DNA of 64,000 bases from Acinetobacter silvestris (GCF_002135235.1 NZ_NEGB01000003.1:277342-341341), one strand, 5' to 3'. Counted from the first letter of the stretch, positions 8,399-18,284 are shown. Notes: generated by a model not told the origin, from the sequence alone. Numbers and translations are program-made.

Positions 8399-10387
8399 TT
8401 AGTCCTTCTTCAAGTGTTTTTCAAGTAAAGCATAACGTTCGTTTTCGATACGTTCTACTTCAGCAGCAGGTACGTAATAATCCACTTTTTTAGTGAATGA
8501 ACTTACGATGAAGCTGATTACAGCACCAAGGAAAGTAATTACGACTAACCACCAGATGTGCCAGATTAAAGCGAAGCCCATTGTCGTAAGGAACATTGCA
8601 ATAACAAAACCAGCAGCACGGTCTGTAGGCATATGAATGTCTTCGTACTTAGCCGGACGAGCATATGCTACACCATTTTCTTTGTCAGTCCAGAAACGGT
8701 CAATACCATTACCATTTGGAACTTCAGCAAAGTTATAGAACGGAGCAGGAGATGAAGTCGCCCATTCAAGTGTACGTGCATCCCATGGGTCGCCAGTATT
8801 GTCCATGTTGTCATGACGTTGTAAATAACCAACGATAATTTGCATGAGGAAACAGGCGATACCAATCGCAACTAATACAGAACCGAAGAAAGCAATCGCC
8901 AAGTACGGATCCCACTCAGGGTTGTCATATGTATTCAAACGACGCGTCATACCCATGAAACCAAGGATATAAAGTGGAATAAATGCAAAATAGAAACCGA
9001 AGAACCAGAACCAGAAAGATGCTTTGCCCCAAGCTTCACTTAACTTCCAACCAAACATTTTTGGCCAGTAGAAGGTGATACCTGCAAACATACCAAATAC
9101 CACACCACCAATAATTACGTTATGGAAGTGAGCAATCAGGAACAGTGAGTTATGTACCAAGAAGTCAGCTGGTGGAACAGCCATTAATACACCCGTTAAA
9201 CCACCAATACCGAAAGTTACAAGGAAACCAATTGTCCAGTACATCGGGGTAGTAAAGGTAATGCGACCTTTATACATGGTGAATAACCATGAAAAGATTT
9301 TAACACCCGTTGGGATTGCAATAACCATGGTCATGATGCCGAAGAACGCATTAACGTTTGCACCTGCACCCATGGTGAAGAAATGGTGAACCCATACCAC
9401 GAACGCAAGAACTGTAATCGCGATAGTTGCATATACCATTGATTTATAACCAAACAATGATTTACGGCTAAATACAGAAGTCACTTCAGAGAAAATACCA
9501 AACGCAGGTAAAATCAAGATATAAACTTCTGGATGACCCCAAGTCCAAATCAAGTTCACATAAAGCATTGGACTACCGCCAAGCTCATTGGTGAAGAAGT
9601 GGAAATCGAAGTAGCGGTCCAGCGTTAACATTGCAATCGTTGCAGTTAATACTGGGAATGATGCAATGATCAATACGGCTGTACAAAGTGCAGTCCAAGT
9701 AAAGATCGGCATATCCATTAAGTTCATGCCAGGTGCGCGCATTTTAATGATGGTAACAAAGAAGTTAACACCCGTTAATAACGTACCTAGACCTGAAATT
9801 TGCAGAGCCCAAATATAGTAGTCAACACCGACACCAGGAGAATATTGAATGCCTGACAGAGGAGGGTAAGCCATCCAACCTGTTGCAGCAAATTCACCTA
9901 ATACAAGCGATGCCATCATTAAGCCAGCAGCACCAGCAAATAACCAGAAACTTACAGAGTTTAATAATGGGAATGCAACGTCACGTGCACCAATTTGAAG
10001 TGGTACAACGATGTTCATCATACCTACAACTAGACCCATGGCTACGAAGAAGATCATAATCACGCCATGTGCGGTGAAGATCTGGTCGTAATGGTCAGGA
10101 TGTAAGTAACCTTCACCGCCACCTTTAGCAAGGAACAGTTGAAGACGCATCATAATTGCATCTGCGAAACCACGAAGTAGCATCACAACAGATACAAGGA
10201 TATACATAATACCGATTTTTTTATGGTCTACAGATGTAAACCAAGTTTTCCAGAGGTAGCCCCATTTTTTAAAATAAGTAATACCACCAAAAACTGCAAT
10301 TGCACCAAGAGCCATAATGACCATTGTTACAAGTACAATCGGCTCTTTAGGGATCGCATCCCAGTTGAGTTTACCTAATAACAACAT
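8399..10387 (-). CDS. cyoB: Cytochrome o ubiquinol oxidase subunit I
   Basis: 662 residues with about 15 membrane helices: the catalytic subunit, which reduces O2 to water at a heme o3-CuB centre and pumps protons. The metal ligands are visible: the first heme b His in [12 protein letters not shown], the cross-linked His-Tyr in [15 protein letters not shown], the CuB pair in [10 protein letters not shown], and the heme pair in [12 protein letters not shown]. The D-channel segment and the K-channel helix look intact. It lies 3 bases after the cyoA stop. Its start at 10387 gives [13 protein letters not shown], the usual N-terminus. Confidence 0.98.
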   Translation of the reverse strand: MLLLGKLNWDAIPKEPIVLVTMVIMALGAIAVFGGITYFKKWGYLWKTWFTSVDHKKIGIMYILVSVVMLLRGFADAIMMRLQLFLAKGGGEGYLHPDHYDQIFTAHGVIMIFFVAMGLVVGMMNIVVPLQIGARDVAFPLLNSVSFWLFAGAAGLMMASLVLGEFAATGWMAYPPLSGIQYSPGVGVDYYIWALQISGLGTLLTGVNFFVTIIKMRAPGMNLMDMPIFTWTALCTAVLIIASFPVLTATIAMLTLDRYFDFHFFTNELGGSPMLYVNLIWTWGHPEVYILILPAFGIFSEVTSVFSRKSLFGYKSMVYATIAITVLAFVVWVHHFFTMGAGANVNAFFGIMTMVIAIPTGVKIFSWLFTMYKGRITFTTPMYWTIGFLVTFGIGGLTGVLMAVPPADFLVHNSLFLIAHFHNVIIGGVVFGMFAGITFYWPKMFGWKLSEAWGKASFWFWFFGFYFAFIPLYILGFMGMTRRLNTYDNPEWDPYLAIAFFGSVLVAIGIACFLMQIIVGYLQRHDNMDNTGDPWDARTLEWATSSPAPFYNFAEVPNGNGIDRFWTDKENGVAYARPAKYEDIHMPTDRAAGFVIAMFLTTMGFALIWHIWWLVVITFLGAVISFIVSSFTKKVDYYVPAAEVERIENERYALLEKHLKKD

Positions 10388-10390
10388 GTC

Positions 10391-11434
10391 TTATTCCCCA
10401 TGAGAAGCATTAACATGTTCAACATTTGCATGTTCAGCACCTTGATGGTCTGCACCATGATAGTTGCTCATGTATTTGGTGATAATGCTTTCGAACAAGT
10501 TAGGCTCAACTGAAGAATAATAAGTTACAGGATGAGGCTTAGTAGGGAATGGACCTTTACGTTCAGCTTCTTCTGCAAGGGCTTTTTCTTCTGGTGTGTG
10601 AGCATTGTTAAGCATCGCTTCAATTTGGTGCGTAGAACGGTCACCATCTTTAAGAGAATCAAACTCTGCTTTATCTAAAACAGTTTTTTGAACAGCTTCA
10701 GGATTGATTGAAGTGCCGTTACCTGCTTTCACTGCAGCAATCCAACTATTAAAGTCGGCTTCTGTCACACTGTGTGCTTTAAAGCGCATTTGTGTAAAGC
10801 CATAACCGCTATAGTTCGAAGAGATACCACGGTATACACCAGGTTCATTTGCTAACATGTGAAGTTGAGTTTTCATGCCTGCCATCGCATAGATTTGACC
10901 TGCTAATTTCGGAATGAAGAATGAATTCATTGTGAAATTAGAAGTAATATTGAAGTTGACAGGTGTTTTCTCAGGAAAACGTACTTCATTGATTGTTGCT
11001 ATTTGTTGCTCAGGATAAACAAAAATCCATTTAAACTGTTCAGCAATAACCTGAATAGTTAATGGTGCTTTGTCTGATTCTAATGGTCGATATGGGTCAT
11101 ACTTGTGTGAGCCCCACCATGTTAGATAAGCAAGAATAGCAATAATAATACACGGGATACCCCAAACAACAATTTCAATTGCTGTAGAGTGTGCCCAAGT
11201 AGGTTTATAGTCTGCATCTTTATTTGACGCGCGATATTTCCAACCAAACCATAATGCCATGATGATTGATGGAATCACCACCAATAGCATTAAATAGATC
11301 GCTTTCATCATCAGGTCACTTTGACCTTCTGCTACTGGACCTTTAGAGTTCAGAAGTACCATATCACCACCACACCCTGTTAAAAGCGCGGCAAGCGTTG
11401 ATAAAGACAATACAGCTAAAATCGTTTGTCTCAT
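10391..11434 (-). CDS. cyoA: Cytochrome o ubiquinol oxidase subunit II (lipoprotein)
   Basis: 347 residues. The N-terminal lipoprotein signal ends in LLTGC (Cys21), followed by two membrane helices (about 42-65 and 85-108) and a periplasmic cupredoxin domain (QVIAEQFKWIFVYPEQ, then FTMNSFFIPKLAGQIYAM, and GFTQMRFKAHS). As in quinol oxidases, the CuA Cys/His ligands of cytochrome c oxidases are missing. The C-terminus is a His/Glu-rich tail (HGADHQGAEHANVEHVN), longer than in E. coli CyoA. It is the first gene of the operon and lies below the palindromic region at 11491-11554. Confidence 0.97.
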   Translation of the reverse strand: MRQTILAVLSLSTLAALLTGCGGDMVLLNSKGPVAEGQSDLMMKAIYLMLLVVIPSIIMALWFGWKYRASNKDADYKPTWAHSTAIEIVVWGIPCIIIAILAYLTWWGSHKYDPYRPLESDKAPLTIQVIAEQFKWIFVYPEQQIATINEVRFPEKTPVNFNITSNFTMNSFFIPKLAGQIYAMAGMKTQLHMLANEPGVYRGISSNYSGYGFTQMRFKAHSVTEADFNSWIAAVKAGNGTSINPEAVQKTVLDKAEFDSLKDGDRSTHQIEAMLNNAHTPEEKALAEEAERKGPFPTKPHPVTYYSSVEPNLFESIITKYMSNYHGADHQGAEHANVEHVNASHGE

Positions 11435-11490
11435 TTTACAACCTCGGTGAAGAGTCCCATTCCCTAAATTAATATGGGATAGCGATTAAA

Positions 11491-11554
11491 GTGTCGCATG
11501 ATTGAGAATTAAAATTATTTTCATAAATGAAAAGCATTCTCAATCATATGACAC
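11491..11554. promoter_or_regulatory. 64-bp nested palindrome in the cyo control region
   Basis: Two 19-base arms, 11491-11509 and 11536-11554 (GTGTCNNATGATTGAGAAT and its complement), match at 17 of 19 positions. The 26-base centre contains a second perfect inverted repeat, TTTTCAT AA ATGAAAA. The element lies 57-120 bases before cyoA. The GAGAAT/ATTCTC halves look like separated Fur half-sites, but I cannot show which protein binds, and it may overlap the promoter. Confidence 0.6.
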
Positions 11555-11615
11555 CGCTACGTTGTAGGGCATTATGCCTTATATCAACAAACTAAGCTAT
11601 AGATGCACGGGCATT

Positions 11616-11732
11616 ATGTTGATGTTAAAATACTTGATATTTTTAGTCGGAATTGTCGGTATTTTATTTATAATAATGTTTATTATTGAATGCCTTATAA
11701 GAAAAAAGAGGCGAAAATCGCCTCTCTATTAA
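11616..11732 (+). CDS. Possible 38-residue single-helix membrane protein
   Basis: A small ORF divergent from cyoA and convergent with the RDD gene. The peptide starts MLMLKYLIFLVGIVG, has one continuous hydrophobic helix (about residues 4-25) and ends in a strongly basic tail (RKKRRK), the layout of a single-pass inner-membrane small protein with a cytoplasmic C-terminus. Evidence against it: the ribosome site is poor (CACGGG 5-10 bases before ATG), and the last codons are the terminator hairpin of the RDD gene. Small subunits with one helix do exist in other quinol oxidases (for example CydX in bd oxidase), which makes its place beside the cyo operon interesting, but no homology is claimed. 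Confidence 0.35.
   Translation: MLMLKYLIFLVGIVGILFIIMFIIECLIRKKRRKSPLY
11702..11727 (-). terminator. Terminator of the RDD/GYF gene
   Basis: Perfect 8-bp stem AGAGGCGA/TCGCCTCT with an AAA loop and six T on the - strand, overlapping the end of the gene. Confidence 0.85.
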
Positions 11733-12502
11733 TTTGAAATATCAATGACTTTTGTTTTTGCAAGGCGATCATGCAAGCTATTGTTTCCTTTGTAGAAAAA
11801 CAATACTAGATCGGCGATAAAGATCAGCGCGATTATAGGTAAAATACTGATGAATTGCGATAAGACTAAAAACAGAAATGAACGTATAAAAAAGCCACGT
11901 AACTGTCCAGGGAGTTGATTGGTTTCTGCGTCAACAATTTGAAGTTTAAATAGCTTTTTACCGATGCTTTGTCCTGATTTAGTAATGAGTAAGTTTTGAA
12001 TGAAAAGTAACACAAGTGTGTAGGCTAATAATGCAAGTGGTACCCATGTTGGCATGCTATCTTTTAGCATTTCGGCGAGGCGTATTTGATTTTCAACTGA
12101 AAAATCCGTACTTTGTTGGATTACCTCAGTGGGGATAAAAAGCATTGTGACGATGATTTGCGGTAAAATTAACAAAGCAAGATCAATCATTTTTGCTGAA
12201 ATACGTTTACCCACGGATGCAGCTACAATTACTGTAGTGCCTTCTTTTTTAGGGGCAACTTTCTTAATTTCATCTTGATGGTGCCATTGGGCGTGCGTAT
12301 TTTCTGTTTTTGGGGCAATATAATCCGTAGGTTCATAAACAAGTTTACCTTGCGTTATTTCACCTAATGCTTTCCATTCAGTCATACCTTGATGCCAAAC
12401 TAAATCGGTAAGTAACACTTGTTGGCTTGCGAGCATCTGATTTAATTGCTCAACGGTATATGGCCCAGCTTGTTGATTATTTCTCGCCAAGTAAATTTGC
12501 AT
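11729..12502 (-). CDS. RDD-family membrane protein with N-terminal GYF_2 domain
   Basis: 257 residues. Residues 1-55 (IYLARNNQQAGPYTVEQLNQML through LVWHQGMTEWKALGEI) form a GYF_2 domain, a peptide-binding module common at the N-terminus of bacterial membrane proteins. A Lys/Thr-rich linker follows, then an RDD domain from about residue 95 (GKRISAKMIDLALLIL) with three to four membrane helices and the TKSGQSIGKKLFKLQIVD loop. RDD proteins are poorly understood; some are linked to Na+/H+ antiport. The gene stands alone between the cyo operon and ppsA, with its own terminator. Family call is secure; function unknown. Confidence 0.88.
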   Translation of the reverse strand: MQIYLARNNQQAGPYTVEQLNQMLASQQVLLTDLVWHQGMTEWKALGEITQGKLVYEPTDYIAPKTENTHAQWHHQDEIKKVAPKKEGTTVIVAASVGKRISAKMIDLALLILPQIIVTMLFIPTEVIQQSTDFSVENQIRLAEMLKDSMPTWVPLALLAYTLVLLFIQNLLITKSGQSIGKKLFKLQIVDAETNQLPGQLRGFFIRSFLFLVLSQFISILPIIALIFIADLVLFFYKGNNSLHDRLAKTKVIDISN

Positions 12503-12534
12503 AAAACTAAAATCTCAATCTAAAAAAAGATGGG

Positions 12535-12565
12535 TAAAAAAAAGACCCATGCATGGGTCTTTTTT
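12535..12565 (-). terminator. Terminator of ppsA
   Basis: Perfect A-rich/T-rich stem with core GACCCAT/ATGGGTC and a two-base GC loop, T-run on the - strand and almost as good on the + strand. Confidence 0.85.
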
Positions 12566-12576
12566 AACATGTTTTA

Positions 12577-14955
12577 TTACACTTGTTTAGTCTTTTCTTC
12601 TGCTAAGAAGAACCAAGTTTCTAAAACTGAGTCTGGGTTTAATGAAACAGACTCAATTCCTTGTTCCATTAACCATTGCGCTAGATCTGGATGATCAGAA
12701 GGGCCTTGACCACAAATACCGATGTATTTACCAGCTTTACGACAAGCATGAATGGCCATAGAAAGCAATGCTTTTACTGCTGGATCACGTTCGTCAAACA
12801 AATGCGAAACGATACCAGAATCACGATCTAGTCCTAAAGTTAACTGAGTTAAGTCATTAGAACCGATAGAGAAACCATCGAAATGCTCAAGGAATTGTTC
12901 AGCCAATAATGCATTGGTTGGCAATTCGCACATCATGATCACTTTAAGACCATTTTCACCACGTTTAAGACCATTAAGCGCCAATAACTCAATAACACGT
13001 TTCGCTTCTGCAACTGTACGTACAAAAGGAATCATGATTTGAATATTGGTTAAGCCCATTTCATCACGTGCTTTTTTCAAGGCGCGGCATTCTAGCTCAA
13101 AACAATCACGGAAGTTGTCAGAGACGTAGCGACTTGCACCACGGAAGCCCAACATTGGATTTTCTTCTTCAGGCTCATACAATTTACCACCAATGAGATT
13201 CGCATATTCATTTGACTTAAAGTCAGACATACGAACAATCACTGGTTTATTAGCAAATGCAGCGGCAAGTGTAGAAATACCTTCAACCAATTTTTCTACA
13301 TAGAATTCGATTGGAGATGAGTAGCCCGCAGTACGTGCCAGAACAGCTGCACGTGTTTCACGTGGAAGGCTATCGATATTTAGAAGTGCTTTAGGATGCA
13401 CACCAATCATACGGTTGATGATGAATTCTAAACGTGCAAGACCGATACCTTCATTTGGAATTTGAGCGAAGTCAAATGCACGGTCAGGATTACCCACGTT
13501 CATCATAATTTTGAACGGAAGTTTCGGCATAGATTCAATTGAGTTACGTTGAATTTCAAAATCCAAAGCACCTTCATAAATAAAGCCAGTATCGCCTTCG
13601 GCACATGAAACTGTAACTTCTTGACCATCGACCAAGACTTCAGTTGCATTACCACAACCGACGATTGCAGGAACACCTAATTCACGTGCAATGATTGCAG
13701 CATGACAGGTACGACCACCACGATTGGTAATAATCGCAGCAGCACGCTTCATAACAGGTTCCCAATCTGGATCAGTCATGTCAGAAACAAGTACGTCACC
13801 GTCTTGGACTTTGTCCATTTCTTTAATTGAAGAAACAATACGAACACGACCTGAACCGATACGTTGACCAATCGAACGCCCTTCACAAACCACAGTACCT
13901 TTTTGTTTTAACAGGTAGCGTTCCATGGTGCCGACGTTTTCACGACTTTTTACTGTTTCTGGACGCGCTTGAACGATGTAAAGTTGTTCGTCATCACCGT
14001 CTTTTGCCCACTCGATATCCATTGGAGAACCATAATGTTCTTCAATAATTAACGCTTGTTTAGCCAGTTCTTGAAGTTCTAAATCATTTAATGCAAATTG
14101 TTGACGTTCTTGTTTTTCAACATCAACGACTACAACAGACTTACCTGTAGAACCTTCTTCACCATAAATCATTTTTTGGTGTTTAGAACCGAGATTACGA
14201 CGAATTACAGAGTGTTTACCGTTACGAAGCAATGGTTTTGAAATGTAGAATTCGTCAGGGTTAACCGCACCTTGAACGACCATTTCACCCAAACCATAAG
14301 ATGCAGTAATAAATACGGCATCACGGAAGCCAGATTCTGTGTCTAATGTAAACATGACACCAGCAGCGCCCGTTTCAGAACGAACCATGCGTTGAATACC
14401 CGCAGAAAGGGCAACCACATCATGGTCAAAGTTTTGATGTACACGGTAAGCAATTGCGCGGTCATTATAGAGTGACGCAAATACTTCTTTAATTGCAATT
14501 AAGACGTTATCGATACCGCGAATGTTCAAGAAGGTTTCTTGTTGTCCAGCAAATGAAGCATCTGGTAAATCTTCAGCGGTTGCAGACGAACGTACTGCAA
14601 CAGCAACATCTGGATTGCCTTTAGACAGTTCAGCGAAAGCATCGCGAACTTCTTTTTCGAACTCAGCTGTAAGTGGCGTATCGATAATCCATTGGCGGAT
14701 TTTTGCACCTGTTTCAGCCAGTACTTTTACATCATCAACGTTCAGTTGTTTTAATTCAGCAGAGATTTTGGCATTTAAACCACTTTGCTCTAGGAATTCA
14801 CGATACGCAGCAGCAGTCGTTGCAAATCCACCGGGAACAGATACACCAGCATTTGCTAGATGACTGATCATTTCTCCAAGTGAAGAGTTTTTGCCACCCA
14901 CGATCTCAACGTCGTGTTTCCCTAGTTTTTCCAGACCGATTACGCGTGCTTCCAA
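12577..14955 (-). CDS. ppsA: Phosphoenolpyruvate synthase
   Basis: 792 residues, normal for the family. The enzyme turns pyruvate and ATP into PEP, AMP and phosphate for gluconeogenesis. Domains in order: N-terminal ATP-grasp-like part ([12 protein letters not shown], then [21 protein letters not shown] near residue 120), the phosphohistidine domain with catalytic His in [15 protein letters not shown] near residue 420, and the C-terminal TIM barrel ([15 protein letters not shown] and the catalytic Cys of [10 protein letters not shown] near residue 755). The start codon is TTG at 14955, supported by GGAG 9 bases upstream. It is divergent from its regulator ppsR, with a 154-base space between; a TATAAT-like -10 for ppsA lies at 15002-15007. 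Confidence 0.97.
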   Translation of the reverse strand: MEARVIGLEKLGKHDVEIVGGKNSSLGEMISHLANAGVSVPGGFATTAAAYREFLEQSGLNAKISAELKQLNVDDVKVLAETGAKIRQWIIDTPLTAEFEKEVRDAFAELSKGNPDVAVAVRSSATAEDLPDASFAGQQETFLNIRGIDNVLIAIKEVFASLYNDRAIAYRVHQNFDHDVVALSAGIQRMVRSETGAAGVMFTLDTESGFRDAVFITASYGLGEMVVQGAVNPDEFYISKPLLRNGKHSVIRRNLGSKHQKMIYGEEGSTGKSVVVVDVEKQERQQFALNDLELQELAKQALIIEEHYGSPMDIEWAKDGDDEQLYIVQARPETVKSRENVGTMERYLLKQKGTVVCEGRSIGQRIGSGRVRIVSSIKEMDKVQDGDVLVSDMTDPDWEPVMKRAAAIITNRGGRTCHAAIIARELGVPAIVGCGNATEVLVDGQEVTVSCAEGDTGFIYEGALDFEIQRNSIESMPKLPFKIMMNVGNPDRAFDFAQIPNEGIGLARLEFIINRMIGVHPKALLNIDSLPRETRAAVLARTAGYSSPIEFYVEKLVEGISTLAAAFANKPVIVRMSDFKSNEYANLIGGKLYEPEEENPMLGFRGASRYVSDNFRDCFELECRALKKARDEMGLTNIQIMIPFVRTVAEAKRVIELLALNGLKRGENGLKVIMMCELPTNALLAEQFLEHFDGFSIGSNDLTQLTLGLDRDSGIVSHLFDERDPAVKALLSMAIHACRKAGKYIGICGQGPSDHPDLAQWLMEQGIESVSLNPDSVLETWFFLAEEKTKQV

Positions 14956-15109
14956 AGTTGTTGCTCCACTTTTGCAGTATTAATCACTATCTTGGCATGA
15001 AATTATAACAAAAAACTTAGCATTTTGATCTAACTAAGTGATAGTCATGTAAGATGAGTTCACTATAAAGATTATACAGTGCTAAGACAAATGTTTGAGG
15101 AGAATTTTA

Positions 15110-15946
15110 ATGTCAGAAAGTAACCAAATAAAGCGTAGCGTGTTTTTTATTTCGGATGGCACTGCAATTACAGCTGAAACCCTTGGACATTCACTACTTG
15201 CACAATTTCCGCATGTTAAGTTTGATATTCATATTATTCCTTATATTACCTCAGAAGAAGCCGCAATGAATGTGGTCGAAGAGATCAATCAACGGGCTGA
15301 AAAAGATGGGCAACCCCCTTTAGTTTTTGATACTTTGGTTGACCCTTATGCACGTGATATTATTAACACTGCAAATGCTATAAATCTTGATGTATTTGAA
15401 GGTCTTATTAGTAAGTTGTCAGATGTTTTGGGTACGGCGCCTACAACTTTAGTCGGACAGACCCATGCAGTAACTGATTCAGAGTCCTATAAAGCAAGAA
15501 TTGATGCAGTACATTTTGCTTTGGACAATGATGATGGTGCGCGGACGCGTCATTATGATAAAGCTGATTTAATCTTGATTGGTGTATCTCGCTCAGGGAA
15601 AACACCCACTTCAATTTATTTGTCATTACAGTTTGGTATTCGTGTTGCAAACTACCCACTGACTGAAGAAGATTTAGACGATAATCGTTTGCCGAAAGTC
15701 CTTAAAGAACATAAGAGTAAGTTGTTTGGTTTGATGATTGATGCGGAGCGTCTTGTCGCCATACGAACTGAACGTAAGGCAAACAGTCGTTATGCCAGTT
15801 TTAGTCAATGTCAAATGGAACTACGCGCTGTTGAAGGGATTTATATTTCAGAAGGCATTAAATATTTGAATGTCTCTGAAATGTCGATTGAGGAAATTTC
15901 AACACGCGTTTTACAAATGACAGGTTTGAAACGTCGTATTGGTTAA
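15110..15946 (+). CDS. ppsR: PEP synthase regulatory protein (kinase/pyrophosphorylase)
   Basis: 278 residues, DUF299/PSRP family. It phosphorylates PEP synthase on a Thr next to the catalytic His using ADP and removes the phosphate with Pi. The P-loop GVSRSGKTPTSIYLSLQ is near residue 150, and the KRSVFFISDGTAITAETLGHSLL N-terminus is typical. The frame can be read from a TTG at 15095, but the ATG at 15110 is preferred: it has GAGGAG 8 bases before it. It is divergently paired with ppsA, the usual arrangement. Target Thr-His is present in PpsA (GGRTCHAA). Confidence 0.96.
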   Translation: MSESNQIKRSVFFISDGTAITAETLGHSLLAQFPHVKFDIHIIPYITSEEAAMNVVEEINQRAEKDGQPPLVFDTLVDPYARDIINTANAINLDVFEGLISKLSDVLGTAPTTLVGQTHAVTDSESYKARIDAVHFALDNDDGARTRHYDKADLILIGVSRSGKTPTSIYLSLQFGIRVANYPLTEEDLDDNRLPKVLKEHKSKLFGLMIDAERLVAIRTERKANSRYASFSQCQMELRAVEGIYISEGIKYLNVSEMSIEEISTRVLQMTGLKRRIG

Positions 15947-15970
15947 TGGTCATTAGATTATTCTATAGAT

Positions 15971-16003
15971 ATAAGAGTCTCTGTGTAGGCTCTTATTTTA
16001 TCT
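15971..16003 (+). terminator. Terminator of ppsR
   Basis: ATAAGAG/CTCTTAT stem with a 12-base interior followed by a T-rich tail, 24 bases after the ppsR stop. Confidence 0.7.
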
Positions 16004-16033
16004 CATAAATAATAAACAGAATGGGTGAGTTAT

Positions 16034-16762
16034 ATGAAAAAAATATCAAAAATTACTAGTTTTATGATCTTCTCTGTTGGTTTTTTAAACCATAGTTATG
16101 CCAATACCACGACTTTAAGTACTTTGGAACAACAGGTTTATACAAAATATGCTGCGCAAGACTTTTATACAGTCAATCAACAACTTGAAAGTGATGTAGT
16201 CAAGCTGATTGAAAAAAATGCAGATAGTTATGCTTATCGCTTTCCCAAACTTACCAATAGTTTGGGCTTAACTATTCATTACACGCCTGATCAATTGTTT
16301 AAAACCTATACTTTTGATGTTGGCGGCGGTGGCACCATGGGGACCTATTCATCTTATGCGCAGTTTAAAAATGCGCCTAAAAAGAAGCTTCAAACCATTG
16401 AGGCGGGTTTTATTCGAAGTGTTGATCAAGTCACGATGTCTGGACAGCCTATTTATTTGATCCAAAGTTACTATAAAGGCGATAGTTGTGTAGGTGCTTA
16501 TAAAATACAAGCCTATAAACAGCAGAGAAATCAGTTGAATCCAGTACAAATTTTCCAAACCAAAACCAAAAAATTGGACACGATTGGTGTGGATTATAAT
16601 TGTCAATATGATGCCGAGCGTAAAGGGGATTATATTCGTGTCTCGAAGGATATGAAGTTTATTGATATTAACTTGTTAGATCAAAATACTAAACCAACGG
16701 GTAAATACCTACGCTATCAAAAAACTACCAACAATTATCAATATATTGGTGTCGTGAAATAG
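16034..16762 (+). CDS. Secreted protein of unknown function
   Basis: 242 residues with a clear signal peptide (MKKISKITSFMIFSVGFLN, cleavage likely after SYA near residue 23). The mature part is hydrophilic, about 220 residues, with two Cys (in GDSCVGAYK and VDYNCQYD) that could form a disulfide, and a glycine patch FDVGGGGTMGTYSS. I do not recognise a domain. The ATG at 16034 is chosen over a GTG 9 bases upstream because GGGTGAG lies right before it and the signal peptide begins there. It stands alone, with terminators on both sides. Probably periplasmic or surface-exposed; function unknown. Confidence 0.85.
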   Translation: MKKISKITSFMIFSVGFLNHSYANTTTLSTLEQQVYTKYAAQDFYTVNQQLESDVVKLIEKNADSYAYRFPKLTNSLGLTIHYTPDQLFKTYTFDVGGGGTMGTYSSYAQFKNAPKKKLQTIEAGFIRSVDQVTMSGQPIYLIQSYYKGDSCVGAYKIQAYKQQRNQLNPVQIFQTKTKKLDTIGVDYNCQYDAERKGDYIRVSKDMKFIDINLLDQNTKPTGKYLRYQKTTNNYQYIGVVK

Positions 16763-16767
16763 AGCTG

Positions 16768-16794
16768 AAAAGAGGCTTTCAGCCTCTTTTTTTT
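16768..16794. terminator. Terminator between convergent genes
   Basis: AAAAGAGGCT/AGCCTCTTTT stem, TTC loop and a T-run of eight on the + strand; the A-run on the other side allows use by the opposing gene too. Confidence 0.85.
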
Positions 16795-16799
16795 GATAT

Positions 16800-17360
16800 T
16801 CAATAAGTCGTAATAATGATATCAACTAGATGCTCAATTCCTTCCATCGTTTGAATCGAAGTTTCTGTAACTTTTATAATTGGCCAAGTAATTAAGTGAC
16901 AGTTTTCACGCTGCAGTGTGGAATAATAGCGATCAGATTTGAAGAATACTTTATGCTCAGCGGCTGAGTTTGGCATCAGTTGACGTTTTAACCATTGATC
17001 CTGAATTTGAGAATCCAAATAGCGAATGGCCAATAATGATTTCACCCGATTATTAAATAAACGCCGATTTTTAATAATTAAGGGATGTGAAACTAATCTG
17101 TGAATACCTTTTTCTGTATGTGGTAGTACAAAATGTGGGGTGATTTGGAAAACTTTTACACATTTTGCCTGTTGAGTAATGGTTTCCAAATGCATGACTG
17201 TTTGCTGGTTTGCACCAATAATAGCAACTTTTAATGCTGTGAAATCAGTTGCTTTAATATCCTTGGCAGATATTAGTTGCCCATTAAAACTTTTAAAAAA
17301 CTCTGGCGTATTTTGAAAAAAACCGTCCTGTTGGTTATTTTTTTTGATGACCATATTCAT
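16800..17360 (-). CDS. Degenerate flavin monooxygenase-like protein (middle domain only)
   Basis: 186 residues resembling only the NADPH-binding middle part of Baeyer-Villiger or FMO-type monooxygenases. The match runs from FNGQLISAKD through KVAIIGANQQTVMH (the place of the GxGxxG Rossmann turn), KVFQITPHFVLPHTE (family: VFQRTPxWVxP), LKRQLMPN, FKSDRYYSTLQRENCHLITWPI and IQTMEGIEHLVDIIITT. The N-terminal FAD domain and the C-terminal part are absent, and the second and third motif glycines are lost (IGANQQT), so nucleotide binding is doubtful. The frame is open, with ATG and AAGGAT at the start. It may be a remnant still translated, or a domain with another role. Relation is read by motif and not by alignment. 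Confidence 0.6.
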   Translation of the reverse strand: MNMVIKKNNQQDGFFQNTPEFFKSFNGQLISAKDIKATDFTALKVAIIGANQQTVMHLETITQQAKCVKVFQITPHFVLPHTEKGIHRLVSHPLIIKNRRLFNNRVKSLLAIRYLDSQIQDQWLKRQLMPNSAAEHKVFFKSDRYYSTLQRENCHLITWPIIKVTETSIQTMEGIEHLVDIIITTY

Positions 17361-17548
17361 ATCCTTTTTTTATTTTAGTGTATTACAGTAAGTTTTGACG
17401 TTAATTGATATATCTAAGATAGAGTCTGAGGTAAAGATATTTATAGAATCTAGTCAGTCATCTTCATACTGGTATGGATGAAAATGTGAAACTATTTTTG
17501 CTTAAAGTTGATGGTGTTGCGTGTGAAATAGGATGATTAGTTGATCTG

Positions 17549-17587
17549 AAAAACAAGACTTGTTCTGAGAGAACAAGTCTTGTTTTT
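17549..17587. terminator. Strong hairpin terminator
   Basis: A perfect 17-bp stem (17549-17565 with 17571-17587) around a TGAGA loop, with A-rich and T-rich ends; works in both directions. It ends the YiaA-like gene at 17648. Confidence 0.9.
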
Positions 17588-17647
17588 CAATGTCATAGAA
17601 GGTTTGATCATAATGGGAAAAAAGGAAATAGCTTGCTTTAGCACAGC

Positions 17648-18124
17648 TTAATTTTGTTCATTGTCATATTCTATATTTTCAACGGGTGTTTGTGAATAAT
17701 GAGGAACACTTGGCATTTGTGTATGCATTCTAAGATAGTCTAAATCTCGAATATTCTTTTGTACGGCAACTGCACCAAATAAGCTAAGTAAAAAAGCCAT
17801 GATATAAAAGCCTTTTTCACTCAATTCAAGTGAAGCATTCCATAGACCAATGCTCAACAATGCGACACAGATTAAAATTGAAACCCAACAGAGTCCAAAA
17901 TAAATAGCGGTTACATGAACGCCTTCAAGCTTATCTCGGATAATTTTTTGCAAAGATACTGCGGCGAATAAACCATATAAAATAAGAATTAAATAATAAC
18001 CTTTTTCATTGAGTAGCATGTCTGCATTCCACAAACCGACCATATACGCTGCTGCACCTGCAATCAGAGCAACCCAACTGGCAGCGATAAATGCAGATGT
18101 TGGTTTATTAATATATTGATTCAT
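17648..18124 (-). CDS. YiaA/YiaB-family inner membrane protein
   Basis: About 158 residues with four membrane helices arranged as two copies of the YiaAB unit: helices near 11-33 and 38-60, then 75-97 and 102-124. Each copy has the LWNA(D/S) plus (N/S)EKG(Y/F)Y loop and ends in VxLQKxIRD or VAVQKNIRD. The C-terminal 30 residues are polar. The ATG at 18124 (MNQYINKPTSAF) is preferred over one 12 bases upstream because GGAAAA precedes it. Such proteins have no established role. Monocistronic, ended by the hairpin at 17549. Confidence 0.85.
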   Translation of the reverse strand: MNQYINKPTSAFIAASWVALIAGAAAYMVGLWNADMLLNEKGYYLILILYGLFAAVSLQKIIRDKLEGVHVTAIYFGLCWVSILICVALLSIGLWNASLELSEKGFYIMAFLLSLFGAVAVQKNIRDLDYLRMHTQMPSVPHYSQTPVENIEYDNEQN

Positions 18125-18237
18125 TCTGTTTTCCATTTTTGTATTGGATTATTTTTTATATCACTATATATGCAGAAGTTGAATAAGATCGCAAATGCTG
18201 TTTAATCTGAACTGAGTAAAGATGGTGGTTTGCAATA

Positions 18238-18267
18238 AAACATAGCACCTGTCTAAGGTACTATGTT
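18238..18267 (-). terminator. Terminator of the LLM monooxygenase gene
   Basis: AACATAGTACCT with AGGTGCTATGTT, one mismatch, and a TTTTATT tail on the - strand. Confidence 0.75.
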
Positions 18268-18284
18268 GGGAAGTATTAAAGTGA

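Noticed and set aside
14522..14863. 113-codon frame opposite ppsA
   Set aside because: Antisense to the conserved ATP-binding region of ppsA, Ser/Ala-rich by codon shadowing.
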